A DNA stretch of 64,000 nucleotides from Rhodococcus sp. 14-1411-2a (GTDB taxonomy: Bacteria > Actinomycetota > Actinomycetes > Mycobacteriales > Mycobacteriaceae). Under the pieces are notes generated by a model, which had not been told where the DNA came from, did no database searches, and worked only from the letters and a program-made list of their open reading frames with translations. Below, one piece after another: positions 27,670-35,682 of the stretch; positions within the stretch are counted from its first letter, which is position 1; every line of letters begins with the position of its first letter. The stretch lies in contig NZ_NPGA01000003.1 of the NCBI RefSeq assembly GCF_002259485.1, forward strand, positions 62,001 to 126,000. Reading direction: 5' to 3'. Made by a program: the position numbers and the translations under genes.

Positions 27670-28623
27670 ATGAGCAATCCACGTGCAACCGCTCGCCCCA
27701 GAGCACTGACGTTGCACGGCCGCATCAGAGTGTTGACGATGAGCGTGGCAGCCCTGGCGGTCGCAGTGAGTGCTCTCGCGATCTATCTCGTCGCGGAGCA
27801 GGCCCTCCGCTCACAGATCGCGGACCGCGTGGAACGCAACAGCGACGCCATCATCGCCAGCGCGGCAACGGGGGTTCCGGCAAATCTGCTCGGCTTCGCC
27901 ATCGGAGACACCGAGGGCACCGCGGTGAAGGTCGCCTTCGCGACGACTGACGGCGCATTGGTGACGTCGACGAACGGCTCCGAGCCGTTCACCAATTCCG
28001 ACGGCGTTCTGGACGCCGCGGAAAGATCGGTCATCGACGGCGACACCGATCAGTCCCTGCGCGAGGCGCGGGGCTACTACATTTCGGCCAAGCGCACCGA
28101 CACAGGCGAAACGATCCTGGTGGCCGAATCGCTCAGCGCGGCGTCACCGCTGCTCGGCAAACTCACGCTCGCCCTGGTCCTCGTCGGTGCGTTTCTCGTC
28201 GCACTGGCAGGTGTCGCGGGTGCGGCCGTGGCACGCACCGGACTCCGCCCGGTCAGGCGACTGCGGGCCGGTACCGAACGTGTTGCCCGCACGGGAGCTT
28301 TCGAGCCCATCGACGTCAACGGGGACGACGAACTGGCGTCACTTGCCAACAGCTTCAACGAGATGTTGGCTTCCCTGTCTCGTTCACGAGCGCGGCAGGG
28401 TCAGCTGATCATCGATGCCGGTGCGGAACTGATGGAGCCGCTGACGGCGTTACGCACCAACATCGATCTACTGATGTCACTCGACCGGCCGGACACCCCG
28501 GACATGCCGGAGGACGAGCAGGACCGATTGCGCGTCGAAGTCATCACTCAGATGGACGTCATCAACGGGCTGGTGCACGACTTGGTCGACCATGCCCGGG
28601 AGCCCTCGCCGACCCCTCGGTGA
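27670..28623 (+). CDS. MprB-like sensor remnant: sensor, HAMP and His-less dimer helix
   Basis: 317 residues. Two membrane segments (about 20-42 and 160-188) flank an external domain of about 115 residues; HAMP follows (RTGLRPVRRLRAGTERVARTG, DDELASLANSFNEMLASL). The dimerisation helix reads IIDAGAELMEPLTALRTN where MprB kinases have DAGHELRTPLTSLRTN: Ala252 replaces the phospho-His and ELMEP replaces ELRTP. The protein stops about 60 residues later, with no ATPase domain. It cannot autophosphorylate. No response regulator is near. It may be a decaying gene or a sensor that works by dimerising with another kinase. The frame is open and high-GC throughout, favouring retention. Confidence 0.82.
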   Translation: MSNPRATARPRALTLHGRIRVLTMSVAALAVAVSALAIYLVAEQALRSQIADRVERNSDAIIASAATGVPANLLGFAIGDTEGTAVKVAFATTDGALVTSTNGSEPFTNSDGVLDAAERSVIDGDTDQSLREARGYYISAKRTDTGETILVAESLSAASPLLGKLTLALVLVGAFLVALAGVAGAAVARTGLRPVRRLRAGTERVARTGAFEPIDVNGDDELASLANSFNEMLASLSRSRARQGQLIIDAGAELMEPLTALRTNIDLLMSLDRPDTPDMPEDEQDRLRVEVITQMDVINGLVHDLVDHAREPSPTPR

Positions 28624-28636
28624 CGGCCGAGAACTT

Positions 28637-29566
28637 TCAGGACGAGAGTCGCACGCCGGTCAGGTGTTCCGAGGCGTCCCAGAGGCGACGCGCATCGTCC
28701 ATCCTGCGCATCGGCTTCCACATGCCGACCTCGGTCGGTGGCCCGCCGATGACTCGCTTGGGGCCGAAGAACTGATCCCCACCTGCGTCGCTACCAGCGG
28801 CCGCAACCAATCCCGGCTGAGCTGCGCTGTCCACAGTGCCGGCAATGCCGAGGCGGGCAAGAACGCCGATCAATCGTCGGCCGGCAGAATCCTTCGGTCG
28901 CCCCAATCCCGGTTGTGCCGCAAGCAGATTGGTCGGCGAAATACCCGGGTGAGCGATATTGCTGGTGATTCCCCAGCCGCCTGCCCTACTACGAGCCTCG
29001 AGTTCACGTGCGAACAGGGCCACCGCGAGCTTGGATTGGCTGTAGGCCTTCATGACGTCGTAGGAACGCTCCCAATTGAGGTCGTCCCAATTGACGGTCG
29101 CCGATCGCGCCGCGATGCTCGTCTGATGGGTGACCCGCGCACTACCCTTCCGCAGCAGCGGCAACAGACCGAGGGTGAGCGCGAAATGGCCGAGGTGATT
29201 GGTACCGAACTGCAGCTCGAACCCATCCCGGGTGACCTGACGCTCGGGCGGCTGCATGACGCCTGCGTTGTTGACGAGAATGTCGATCGACCGGCCTTCC
29301 GAGACGAGTTCGCTCGTTAACGCTGCCACCGAGTTCAGTGACGACAGATCCAACGTGCGGGTGCTGATCTGTGCGCCGGGTACTGCAGTCCGGATCGACT
29401 CCGCAGCACGCTCACCCTTGGCGGCCGAGCGGACCGGCATGACGACCTCGGCTCCGGAGCGGGCGAGTTGCGTGGCGATGACCGTTCCGATCCCGTCGCT
29501 TGCTCCCGTGACGACGGCAACCTTCCCCGTCAGATCGGGAAGTGAGGTGTGTGTTTCGCGGCCCAT
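28637..29566 (-). CDS. Short-chain dehydrogenase/reductase (WWOX/retinol-dehydrogenase-like)
   Basis: 309 residues from [12 protein letters not shown], with AGGAG at good spacing. The NADP-binding motif is [14 protein letters not shown] follows and the catalytic site is Tyr/Lys in YSQSKLA with Ser upstream. The [17 protein letters not shown] segment places it with the light-dependent protochlorophyllide/retinol-type SDRs. The physiological substrate is unknown. It is convergent with the sensor remnant and on the same strand as the MmyB-type regulator upstream. Confidence 0.88.
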   Translation of the reverse strand: MGRETHTSLPDLTGKVAVVTGASDGIGTVIATQLARSGAEVVMPVRSAAKGERAAESIRTAVPGAQISTRTLDLSSLNSVAALTSELVSEGRSIDILVNNAGVMQPPERQVTRDGFELQFGTNHLGHFALTLGLLPLLRKGSARVTHQTSIAARSATVNWDDLNWERSYDVMKAYSQSKLAVALFARELEARSRAGGWGITSNIAHPGISPTNLLAAQPGLGRPKDSAGRRLIGVLARLGIAGTVDSAAQPGLVAAAGSDAGGDQFFGPKRVIGGPPTEVGMWKPMRRMDDARRLWDASEHLTGVRLSS

Positions 29567-29686
29567 GACAAGCTCCTGTGCTGGTGTCGATCTGCGGATT
29601 CGATCTGCAGAACCCATGTTCGACGATTACCCCGAGCTCATCCAGGACTTCCCGATCCACTGATACGGCCGAGCCCATGGATCACG

Positions 29687-30526
29687 TCAGGACAGAACCT
29701 GGGTTCCCACCACCGCGAGCAGCTCCAACTTGGCGTAGCTTTCGCTGCCGGGGACTGCCGTGTACACCAGCAGCCGATGCGCTTGCTCGGGTTCCAGAAG
29801 GGTCTGACAGTTCAGCTCCAGCAGACCGACCGTCGGGTGCAGAAATCGTTTGGAATCGGGCGGGCGAACCCCCACTTCGCGTTTCGCCCACAGGGTTCGA
29901 AATTCCTCGCTGACCTCGAGTAGCTCTGTGGACAGCTGCGCAGCTGTCGATTCGGGTCCGCGAAGAGTGACGATTTCGCGCAGACCCGACGCGTACACCC
30001 GAGACAGCGCGGCACGCTCTTCGGGCGGATACGACTGCCGGGCCCCGGGGTCGGTGAACCAGCGATACCCCAGACTTCGCTCGGGGCCGGTGCGCTGCGA
30101 GGCATCGCCGGTCAGGGCCGCACCCAGCGGCGTCTGACGGAGCGTCTCTCCGAGTTCGGACACGATCTCGGCGGGCGTGTCGTTCATTCGATCCAGAATG
30201 CGCAGTAGTCCTGGGCTGATGTGGTCGCTCGACGACCCGCGCACGGGAGGATTGTGCCCGGCGAGCCGGAACACGTGATCACGCTCGCCGAGCGACAGAT
30301 GCAATCCCTGCGCGATGGAGGCGATCATCTGAGTAGACGGGGCAGGTCCGCTGGCCCGTTCGAGTCGTGCGTAGTAGTCGGTCGACATGTGGCACAGTTC
30401 TGCGACCTCCTCGCGACGGAGGCCTTGCGTGCGTCTGCGCTGCCCCCGTGGCAGACCGACGTCCTCCGGCTGCAACGACTGCCGTCGCTGCCGGAGAAAC
30501 GCCGCCAATTCCGGTCGATCGATCAC
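29687..30526 (-). CDS. XRE-family regulator with MmyB-like ligand domain
   Basis: 279 residues from GTG (VIDRPELAAFLRQRR), with AAGGA six bases upstream; ATG at 30556 is an alternative with its own GGAG. An N-terminal helix-turn-helix (RTQGLRREEVAELCHMSTDYYARLERA) is followed by the MmyB-like PAS-type domain (RYRWFTDP-like GYRWFTDPGARQSYPPEE, WAKREVG, HPTVGLLELNCQTLL). Genes of this family usually regulate an adjacent dehydrogenase; here an SDR lies divergently 78 bp away (30605) and another downstream. Confidence 0.9.
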   Translation of the reverse strand: MIDRPELAAFLRQRRQSLQPEDVGLPRGQRRRTQGLRREEVAELCHMSTDYYARLERASGPAPSTQMIASIAQGLHLSLGERDHVFRLAGHNPPVRGSSSDHISPGLLRILDRMNDTPAEIVSELGETLRQTPLGAALTGDASQRTGPERSLGYRWFTDPGARQSYPPEERAALSRVYASGLREIVTLRGPESTAAQLSTELLEVSEEFRTLWAKREVGVRPPDSKRFLHPTVGLLELNCQTLLEPEQAHRLLVYTAVPGSESYAKLELLAVVGTQVLS

Positions 30527-30604
30527 GTCGGTTCCTTCTTTCCCGTGCGTGCGCATCGCGTCTCCAGTGCATTGTGCCTGCTGCGCGATGGTTATTGTCG
30601 AGAG

Positions 30605-31330
30605 ATGAATGCTCCCTTGACCGTCGTCACCGGCGGTAGTCGCGGAATCGGCGCGGCGGTGTCCAGGCGGTTGGTGGCCGACGGGCACGATGTGGTGATC
30701 GGCTATCGCTCCGACGCCACTGCCGCGGAAGCGTTGGCCGCCGAATTGTCGACCGACGGCCGAACGGTGATTGCCGTGCAAGCCGATACAACCGACGAGC
30801 AGGCGGTGATCGATCTGTTCACCGCAGCCGCTGAGATCGGCACCGTCACCGGTCTGGTGAACAACGCCGGTTCGGCGCGCGCCGTGGGGGTGTTGGTGGA
30901 CAACGACATCGAGACCATCAGAGCGGATCTCGATGTGAACCTGGTCGGGGTGATCACCTGCTGCAAGTACGCGATTGCGGCGATGGCCGAATCAGGTGGC
31001 TCTATCGTCAACATCTCCTCCGCCGCCGCGACCCTGGGCAGTCCGGGCATGTACGTCCACTACGCGGCAGCCAAGGCCGCCGTTGATACACTGACGGTCG
31101 GACTGTCGAAAGAAGTTGCTGCGCAGAACATCCGCGTCAATGCCGTGGCACCCGGGATCATCGAGACCGACTTCCACCGAGATCGTGAGCGGCCACGGAA
31201 GATGGCGTCGAGCATTCCCCTCGGTCGCCCCGGTGTGCCGGACGAGATCGCCGGGGCCGTGGCGTGGTTGTTGTCCGAGGATGCGCGATACGCGACCGGA
31301 ACCGTCATCAGGGTGGCCGGCGGAATGTGA
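30605..31330 (+). CDS. Classical SDR oxidoreductase (FabG-like)
   Basis: 241 residues. The cofactor motif is TGGSRGIG, NNAG is present, catalytic Ser is in VNISSAAA and the Tyr-Lys pair is in VHYAAAKAAVD. The C-terminal VRVNAVAPGIIETDFH-type segment (IRVNAVAPGIIET) is typical of 3-oxoacyl-ACP reductase-like enzymes. It is divergent from the MmyB-type regulator, which probably controls it. The substrate is not deducible. Confidence 0.9.
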   Translation: MNAPLTVVTGGSRGIGAAVSRRLVADGHDVVIGYRSDATAAEALAAELSTDGRTVIAVQADTTDEQAVIDLFTAAAEIGTVTGLVNNAGSARAVGVLVDNDIETIRADLDVNLVGVITCCKYAIAAMAESGGSIVNISSAAATLGSPGMYVHYAAAKAAVDTLTVGLSKEVAAQNIRVNAVAPGIIETDFHRDRERPRKMASSIPLGRPGVPDEIAGAVAWLLSEDARYATGTVIRVAGGM

Positions 31331-31345
31331 TTACTTCGGTCGCCA

Positions 31346-31846
31346 CTAGCGAGGGGCGATGCGGTGCAGCTCCACATCAGTGAGGGCACCGTCTTCGGCT
31401 GTGGCCGTCATGTACGTACAGAACGGTTGCCGACGCCGATCCGTCGGCGATCCCGGGTTGAGCAGCCGTAGACCGTTGTCTGCGAACGTGTCCCACGGTA
31501 TGTGACTGTGACCGAACACGAGCACGTCCGTTTCCGGGTACGCCTCCGCCATTCGTCGTTCCCGCCCCGTCGCGGCACCGGTCTCGTGGATCACGGTGAA
31601 CCGCACCCCGCCGAGTAGGACGTCGGCGCGTTCGGGCATCAGAGCTCGCAGTTCCTCGCCGTCGTTGTTGCCCCAGCACGCGACCAGTCGACGAGAGCGC
31701 TGCGAGAGTGCCTCGAACGCAGCCAGGTCCACCCAGTCGCCTGCGTGGATCACCACGTCGGCGTCGTCCACAGCCGACCACACCTCGGCGGGGAGATCAC
31801 GGGCGCGCTTCGGGAGATGAGTGTCGGCAATCAGCAGCAACTTCAC
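31346..31846 (-). CDS. YfcE-type metallophosphoesterase
   Basis: 166 residues from GTG (VKLLLIADTHLPKR). All metal-binding motifs of the small calcineurin-like phosphoesterases are visible: DTH, GDWVD, GNND (replacing GNHD) and GHSH. Such enzymes hydrolyse phosphodiesters in vitro; the cellular substrate is open. It is convergent with the SDR gene and 27 bp downstream of the iron transporter ATPase start on the same strand side. Confidence 0.87.
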   Translation of the reverse strand: MKLLLIADTHLPKRARDLPAEVWSAVDDADVVIHAGDWVDLAAFEALSQRSRRLVACWGNNDGEELRALMPERADVLLGGVRFTVIHETGAATGRERRMAEAYPETDVLVFGHSHIPWDTFADNGLRLLNPGSPTDRRRQPFCTYMTATAEDGALTDVELHRIAPR

Positions 31847-31873
31847 CACTCGATTGTGCACGTCGCCGATCCA

Positions 31874-32632
31874 CTACCGCACATAGACGGCAGTGCGATG
31901 CCCCTCGACGACGTGGACGCGAACCGGGGTATCGAACACCTCGGTCAGCACGTCGTCCTGCATCATCTCCTCGGCGGTGCCCGTGTTCACGATGCCGCCG
32001 TCGCGCATGGCGACGATACTGTCGGAGTAGGCAGCTGCGAAGTTGATGTCGTGCACTACGAGCACGATCGTCTTGCCCAGTTCGTCTGCAGCACGACGCA
32101 ATTGCCTCATCATCAACACCGAATGCTTGAGATCGAGATTGTTCAAGGGCTCGTCGAGCAGAAGATATTCGGTGTCCTGAGCCAGCACCATCGCCACGAA
32201 CGCTCGTTGCCGCTGCCCACCGGAGAGTTGATCCAGAAATCGCCCTTCGAGGGCCTTCAGGTTCAAGAATTCCAATGCGTCGTCGATGTGCGCCTCGTCC
32301 TCGGGACCGAGCTTGCCCTTCGAGTGCGGGAACCGGCCGAACCCGACCAGCTCACGGACCGTCAACCGCGCGGTGATGTGGTTCTCTTGACGCAGGATCG
32401 ACAGGTGCTTGGCGAGTTCCCGAGACTTCGTGACGCGAACATCCATCCCGCCCACGGTGATCGTGCCCGAGGTCGGATCGAGCAATCGCCCGATGATCGT
32501 CAGCAAGGTGGATTTTCCTGCACCGTTCGGCCCGACGAGCGAGGTGATCCCGCCTTCGGCAATGGCACCGGTGACAGGACCGAGGACGACCACGTCCTGA
32601 TAGGACTTGGTCACATCACGAAAGTCGATCAC
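31874..32632 (-). CDS. Siderophore ABC transporter ATP-binding protein
   Basis: 252 residues with Walker A GPNGAGKST, signature LSGGQRQRA and Walker B YLLLDEPLNNLD. The IRQENHITARLTVRELVGFGR-type region (LRQENHITARLTV) is characteristic of FecE/YclP ferric-siderophore ATPases. It overlaps the upstream permease by 4 bp and completes a four-gene importer. Confidence 0.94.
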   Translation of the reverse strand: MIDFRDVTKSYQDVVVLGPVTGAIAEGGITSLVGPNGAGKSTLLTIIGRLLDPTSGTITVGGMDVRVTKSRELAKHLSILRQENHITARLTVRELVGFGRFPHSKGKLGPEDEAHIDDALEFLNLKALEGRFLDQLSGGQRQRAFVAMVLAQDTEYLLLDEPLNNLDLKHSVLMMRQLRRAADELGKTIVLVVHDINFAAAYSDSIVAMRDGGIVNTGTAEEMMQDDVLTEVFDTPVRVHVVEGHRTAVYVR

Positions 32633-33648
32633 AGCGTGCCCCTACGAAGAATCATGATCAAGAACAGGATGCCACCGGCGAATTCGATGATGACAGTGAG
32701 GAATCCGCCGGCGTAGAAGATGTGCTGCATGACGAACTGCCCGAGCAACAACGTCAGGAAGCCCAGCAGGAACGCCATCGGGAGGACGTAGATGTGCTTG
32801 TAGCTGCCGGTGACCTGGTAGGCCAGCGTCGCCACGATGAAACCGAAGAACGTCATCGGTCCCACGAGCGCCGTCGAGAACGCCACCAGTAGAGCGATCA
32901 GCATCAGCATCGACGTCAGTTCGCGCTTGTACGACACCCCGATCCCCATGGCTGCCTCCCGCCCGAGCAACAGTGCGTCCAGGTGGTGTCGTCGCTTCCA
33001 CAGCACGATTCCGGCGAACAGGCACACCCCGAACGCCAACGGCAGGTAGTCCCCCTTCACTGCGCTCAGTCGGCCGAACAGCTCGACCGAGAGCATGTCG
33101 TATTCGGTGGGTGAGAGCAGGCGTTGCAGAAACGTCGAGATACTGTCGAACGCCAACCCGAGCACGACGCCGACCAGCAGCATCAGGAACAGGCTGCCGA
33201 GCTTTCCGGAGAACAGCCAGCCGTAAAGCACGGTGGCCAGTGCCACCATCAATGCCGTCTGTGCCAACAGCTTCGGGATCCCTTCGGTGTTCGCGATGAC
33301 GGTGCCGCCGAAGACGAACACCATCAGTGTCTGCATCAGCGTGTAGAGCGAATCGAACCCGATGATGGACGGTGTCAGAATGCGGTTGTCGGTGACGGTA
33401 TGAAAGACCACCGTGCCGAGGCCGTGCGTGAACGCCGCAACGGCCATGGCTCCCACCATGTTCAGCCGCCGAGGGAACGCGAATGCGAACGATCCGCGCA
33501 CGAACAGGAACAGAAAGCACACGATGGCGATCGCCACGATCACCGAGAGCACCGCCAACCGCATCCTCGGAGTGAAGCGCGAGGCCTTGGGTCCGTCCAG
33601 AACCGGACCGGCGATGCGCGGGGCCACTCGGGATCTAAGCACTGACAT
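32629..33648 (-). CDS. Siderophore ABC transporter permease (FecCD, second)
   Basis: 339 residues with about nine membrane segments. It has the FecCD marks FFGFIVATLAYQVTG and GREAAMGIGVSYKRE. The extended sequence is of the YclO/FatC branch, which pairs with a YclN/FatD permease as here. It overlaps the preceding permease by 14 bp. Confidence 0.92.
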   Translation of the reverse strand: MSVLRSRVAPRIAGPVLDGPKASRFTPRMRLAVLSVIVAIAIVCFLFLFVRGSFAFAFPRRLNMVGAMAVAAFTHGLGTVVFHTVTDNRILTPSIIGFDSLYTLMQTLMVFVFGGTVIANTEGIPKLLAQTALMVALATVLYGWLFSGKLGSLFLMLLVGVVLGLAFDSISTFLQRLLSPTEYDMLSVELFGRLSAVKGDYLPLAFGVCLFAGIVLWKRRHHLDALLLGREAAMGIGVSYKRELTSMLMLIALLVAFSTALVGPMTFFGFIVATLAYQVTGSYKHIYVLPMAFLLGFLTLLLGQFVMQHIFYAGGFLTVIIEFAGGILFLIMILRRGTL

Positions 33649-34603
33649 ACCGGCGCTGCCTCACGATCAAAACGACGAACACGACTGCCCCCAGAACTCC
33701 GAGAACGACCGATGCGGGAATTTCCATGGGTGCCACAACTGTTCGACCGACGAGATCGCATGCCAGCAGCAGACCGGCGCCGACGAGCGCCACCCAGGGG
33801 AGGTTCTTGCGAACGTCGTCGCCGAGCATCATCGACACCAGGTTGGGCACGATGAGTCCGAGAAACGGAATGAACCCGACGACGACCGTGGTGACGCCGG
33901 TCGCCACGGCGACCATGGCGACTCCGACCAGAACGATCTGCTCGTACCTCATACCGACGTTGGTCGCGAGCTCCTTACCGAGCCCGGCAACTGTGAAGCG
34001 ATGCGCCAGCAGGTACGCCAGCACCGCAATGACGATCACCGCCCACATCGGTTCGTAGAACCCGCGCACGATGCCACTGAACCCGCCGGACCGCCAGGCC
34101 GACATCGCCTGCAGCAGATCGAAAGTCCCGGCGAGGAACGTGGTGACGGCCCCGACGACGGCCCCGAGCATGATGCCGACGAGCGGGACCACCAACGTCG
34201 TCCGGACCGACAGCCGCCGGAGCACGCCGACGAACAGCAGCGTGCCGACCAGAGCGAACACCGTGGCGATGAGCATCTTGGTCATCGGCGGTGCGTCGGG
34301 CAACACGATCAATGTGGCCAGAACGCCGAGGCCGGCCCACTGCGCCGTACCGGCGGTGGTGGGCTCGACGAACTTGTTCTGGGTGATCATCTGCATGATC
34401 ACCCCGGAGATGCTCATGGCCATGGCTGCGAAGATCAACGCCAGCGTGCGCGGAACCCGCGAGATCAGGAACATGTTTCTGGCCGCGGGATCGTCGACCA
34501 TCGAGGCGACGGTGATGTCGTATCCACCGACGAGTAGCGACGCGACGGTCAACAGCGTCACGACCACCACGATCGCGGCAAGCAGGAGTCTCTTGTTCGT
34601 CAT
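33635..34603 (-). CDS. Siderophore ABC transporter permease (FecCD, first)
   Basis: 322 residues with nine membrane segments. It carries RVPRTLALIFAAMAMSISG and GFIPFLGLIVPNLVSMMLGDD, the classical FecCD loop that contacts the ATPase. It forms the heteromeric channel with the product of the overlapping gene. The arrangement of binding protein, two permeases and ATPase resembles the petrobactin-type Ycl and anguibactin-type Fat systems; the actual siderophore is unknown. Confidence 0.93.
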   Translation of the reverse strand: MTNKRLLLAAIVVVVTLLTVASLLVGGYDITVASMVDDPAARNMFLISRVPRTLALIFAAMAMSISGVIMQMITQNKFVEPTTAGTAQWAGLGVLATLIVLPDAPPMTKMLIATVFALVGTLLFVGVLRRLSVRTTLVVPLVGIMLGAVVGAVTTFLAGTFDLLQAMSAWRSGGFSGIVRGFYEPMWAVIVIAVLAYLLAHRFTVAGLGKELATNVGMRYEQIVLVGVAMVAVATGVTTVVVGFIPFLGLIVPNLVSMMLGDDVRKNLPWVALVGAGLLLACDLVGRTVVAPMEIPASVVLGVLGAVVFVVLIVRQRRYVSA

Positions 34604-34636
34604 GTCGGCAATGCGTCGAACGGTGTTCGCCGGGGC

Positions 34637-35605
34637 CTACGCGGCGTTCTCGAACGCGTCCGAAATCGATTGGAATGCTTCGGTGTACGCCTGGATTCCC
34701 TCGCGGGTGTAGAAGAACGGATCGAGGTAGATGATCTGGTCCTCGGTGGTGAAGGTGGTGTCGGCGAAGGCTTCCTGTGCATCGAAGACGGCCTTGGCGG
34801 GGGACGAACCGGGCTCACCCGCTGCGGCGTCGCGGTCCAGAACGATCACCCAATCGGGGTTGGCCTGAGCGATGGTCTCCGGTGCCAGACCCGAGTCACC
34901 ATGGACATCGCCCGCCTGCCCTGCGAATACGTCGGTCAGTGTGAGGGGTTCGAGGAGACGACCGATGCGCGCGGCACCGTTGTCGATCTTGCCGCCGTTG
35001 ACGTTGGCAAGAAACACCGTCTGCCCGGTGGTCTGCGCTGCGGCGGAAGCCTCCGCGGCGTCGAGGGCCGCGATGATCTCGGCCGCCCGGTCCTCCTTGT
35101 CGAAGATGACGCCGAGTGTCTCGGTCTGGGTCTTCAGAGTGTCGACGAAGTTCTCGTCGTCGGGCGAGATGTCGATGGTCGGCGCGATCTGGCCGAGCTC
35201 GTCGGTGTACTCCTGAAATCGGTAGCCGCCGATGATGAGATCGGGTTCTGCTTCGCTGACCACTTCGAGGTTCGGTTCGCGATGTGTTCCGACGTCGAGA
35301 ATGGCATCGTTGTCGATCCACTCCTCGAAGCCCGTCGACGGCATGATGGGTTTGGGCAGAGCGACCGGCTCGATACCGAACGCCCGAAGCGTCTCGAACG
35401 AGGTGTTGTCCAGTGCCGCCACGCGCACCGGATTCGCGGGAACCTCCATGCTGCCGTTGTTCGTCTCGATGGTGACGGTTGCGGCGTCGGTCGACTCACC
35501 TGTGGCCGAGTCGGTGCTGCACGCACCGAGCACGAGCAGCGAGGTCGCGGCGGCTGCGACAAGCAGGCGGGGGGCGCGGAACGTTCTCACTTCGGTGTAC
35601 TCCAT
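34637..35605 (-). CDS. Siderophore-binding lipoprotein (YclQ/FatB type)
   Basis: 322 residues. A lipoprotein signal with lipobox LVLGAC is followed by a Thr/Ser/Asp-rich linker and a class III binding domain: VRVAALDNTSFETLRAFGIEPVAL, EAEPDLIIGGYRFQE and a C-terminal lobe with IIYLDPFFYTREG. It delivers ferric siderophore to the permeases downstream. An IdeR-like box is 46-64 bp upstream. Confidence 0.92.
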   Translation of the reverse strand: MEYTEVRTFRAPRLLVAAAATSLLVLGACSTDSATGESTDAATVTIETNNGSMEVPANPVRVAALDNTSFETLRAFGIEPVALPKPIMPSTGFEEWIDNDAILDVGTHREPNLEVVSEAEPDLIIGGYRFQEYTDELGQIAPTIDISPDDENFVDTLKTQTETLGVIFDKEDRAAEIIAALDAAEASAAAQTTGQTVFLANVNGGKIDNGAARIGRLLEPLTLTDVFAGQAGDVHGDSGLAPETIAQANPDWVIVLDRDAAAGEPGSSPAKAVFDAQEAFADTTFTTEDQIIYLDPFFYTREGIQAYTEAFQSISDAFENAA

Positions 35606-35650
35606 TGCTCGATCTTTACTGGAACTTTGGTTGAGCAGTAAAGTAGCACT

Positions 35651-35669
35651 TAGGCAAGGCTATGCAAAT
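35651..35669 (-). promoter_or_regulatory. IdeR/DtxR-like iron box
   Basis: TTAGGCAAGGCTATGCAAA agrees with the 19-bp consensus TTAGGTTAGGCTAACCTAA at 14 positions. It lies between dnaE2 and the siderophore lipoprotein, in a locally AT-rich patch, at a promoter-like distance from the start at 35605. It implies iron repression of the four-gene importer. Confidence 0.7.
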
Positions 35670-35682
35670 TTTAGCTCGAGAG

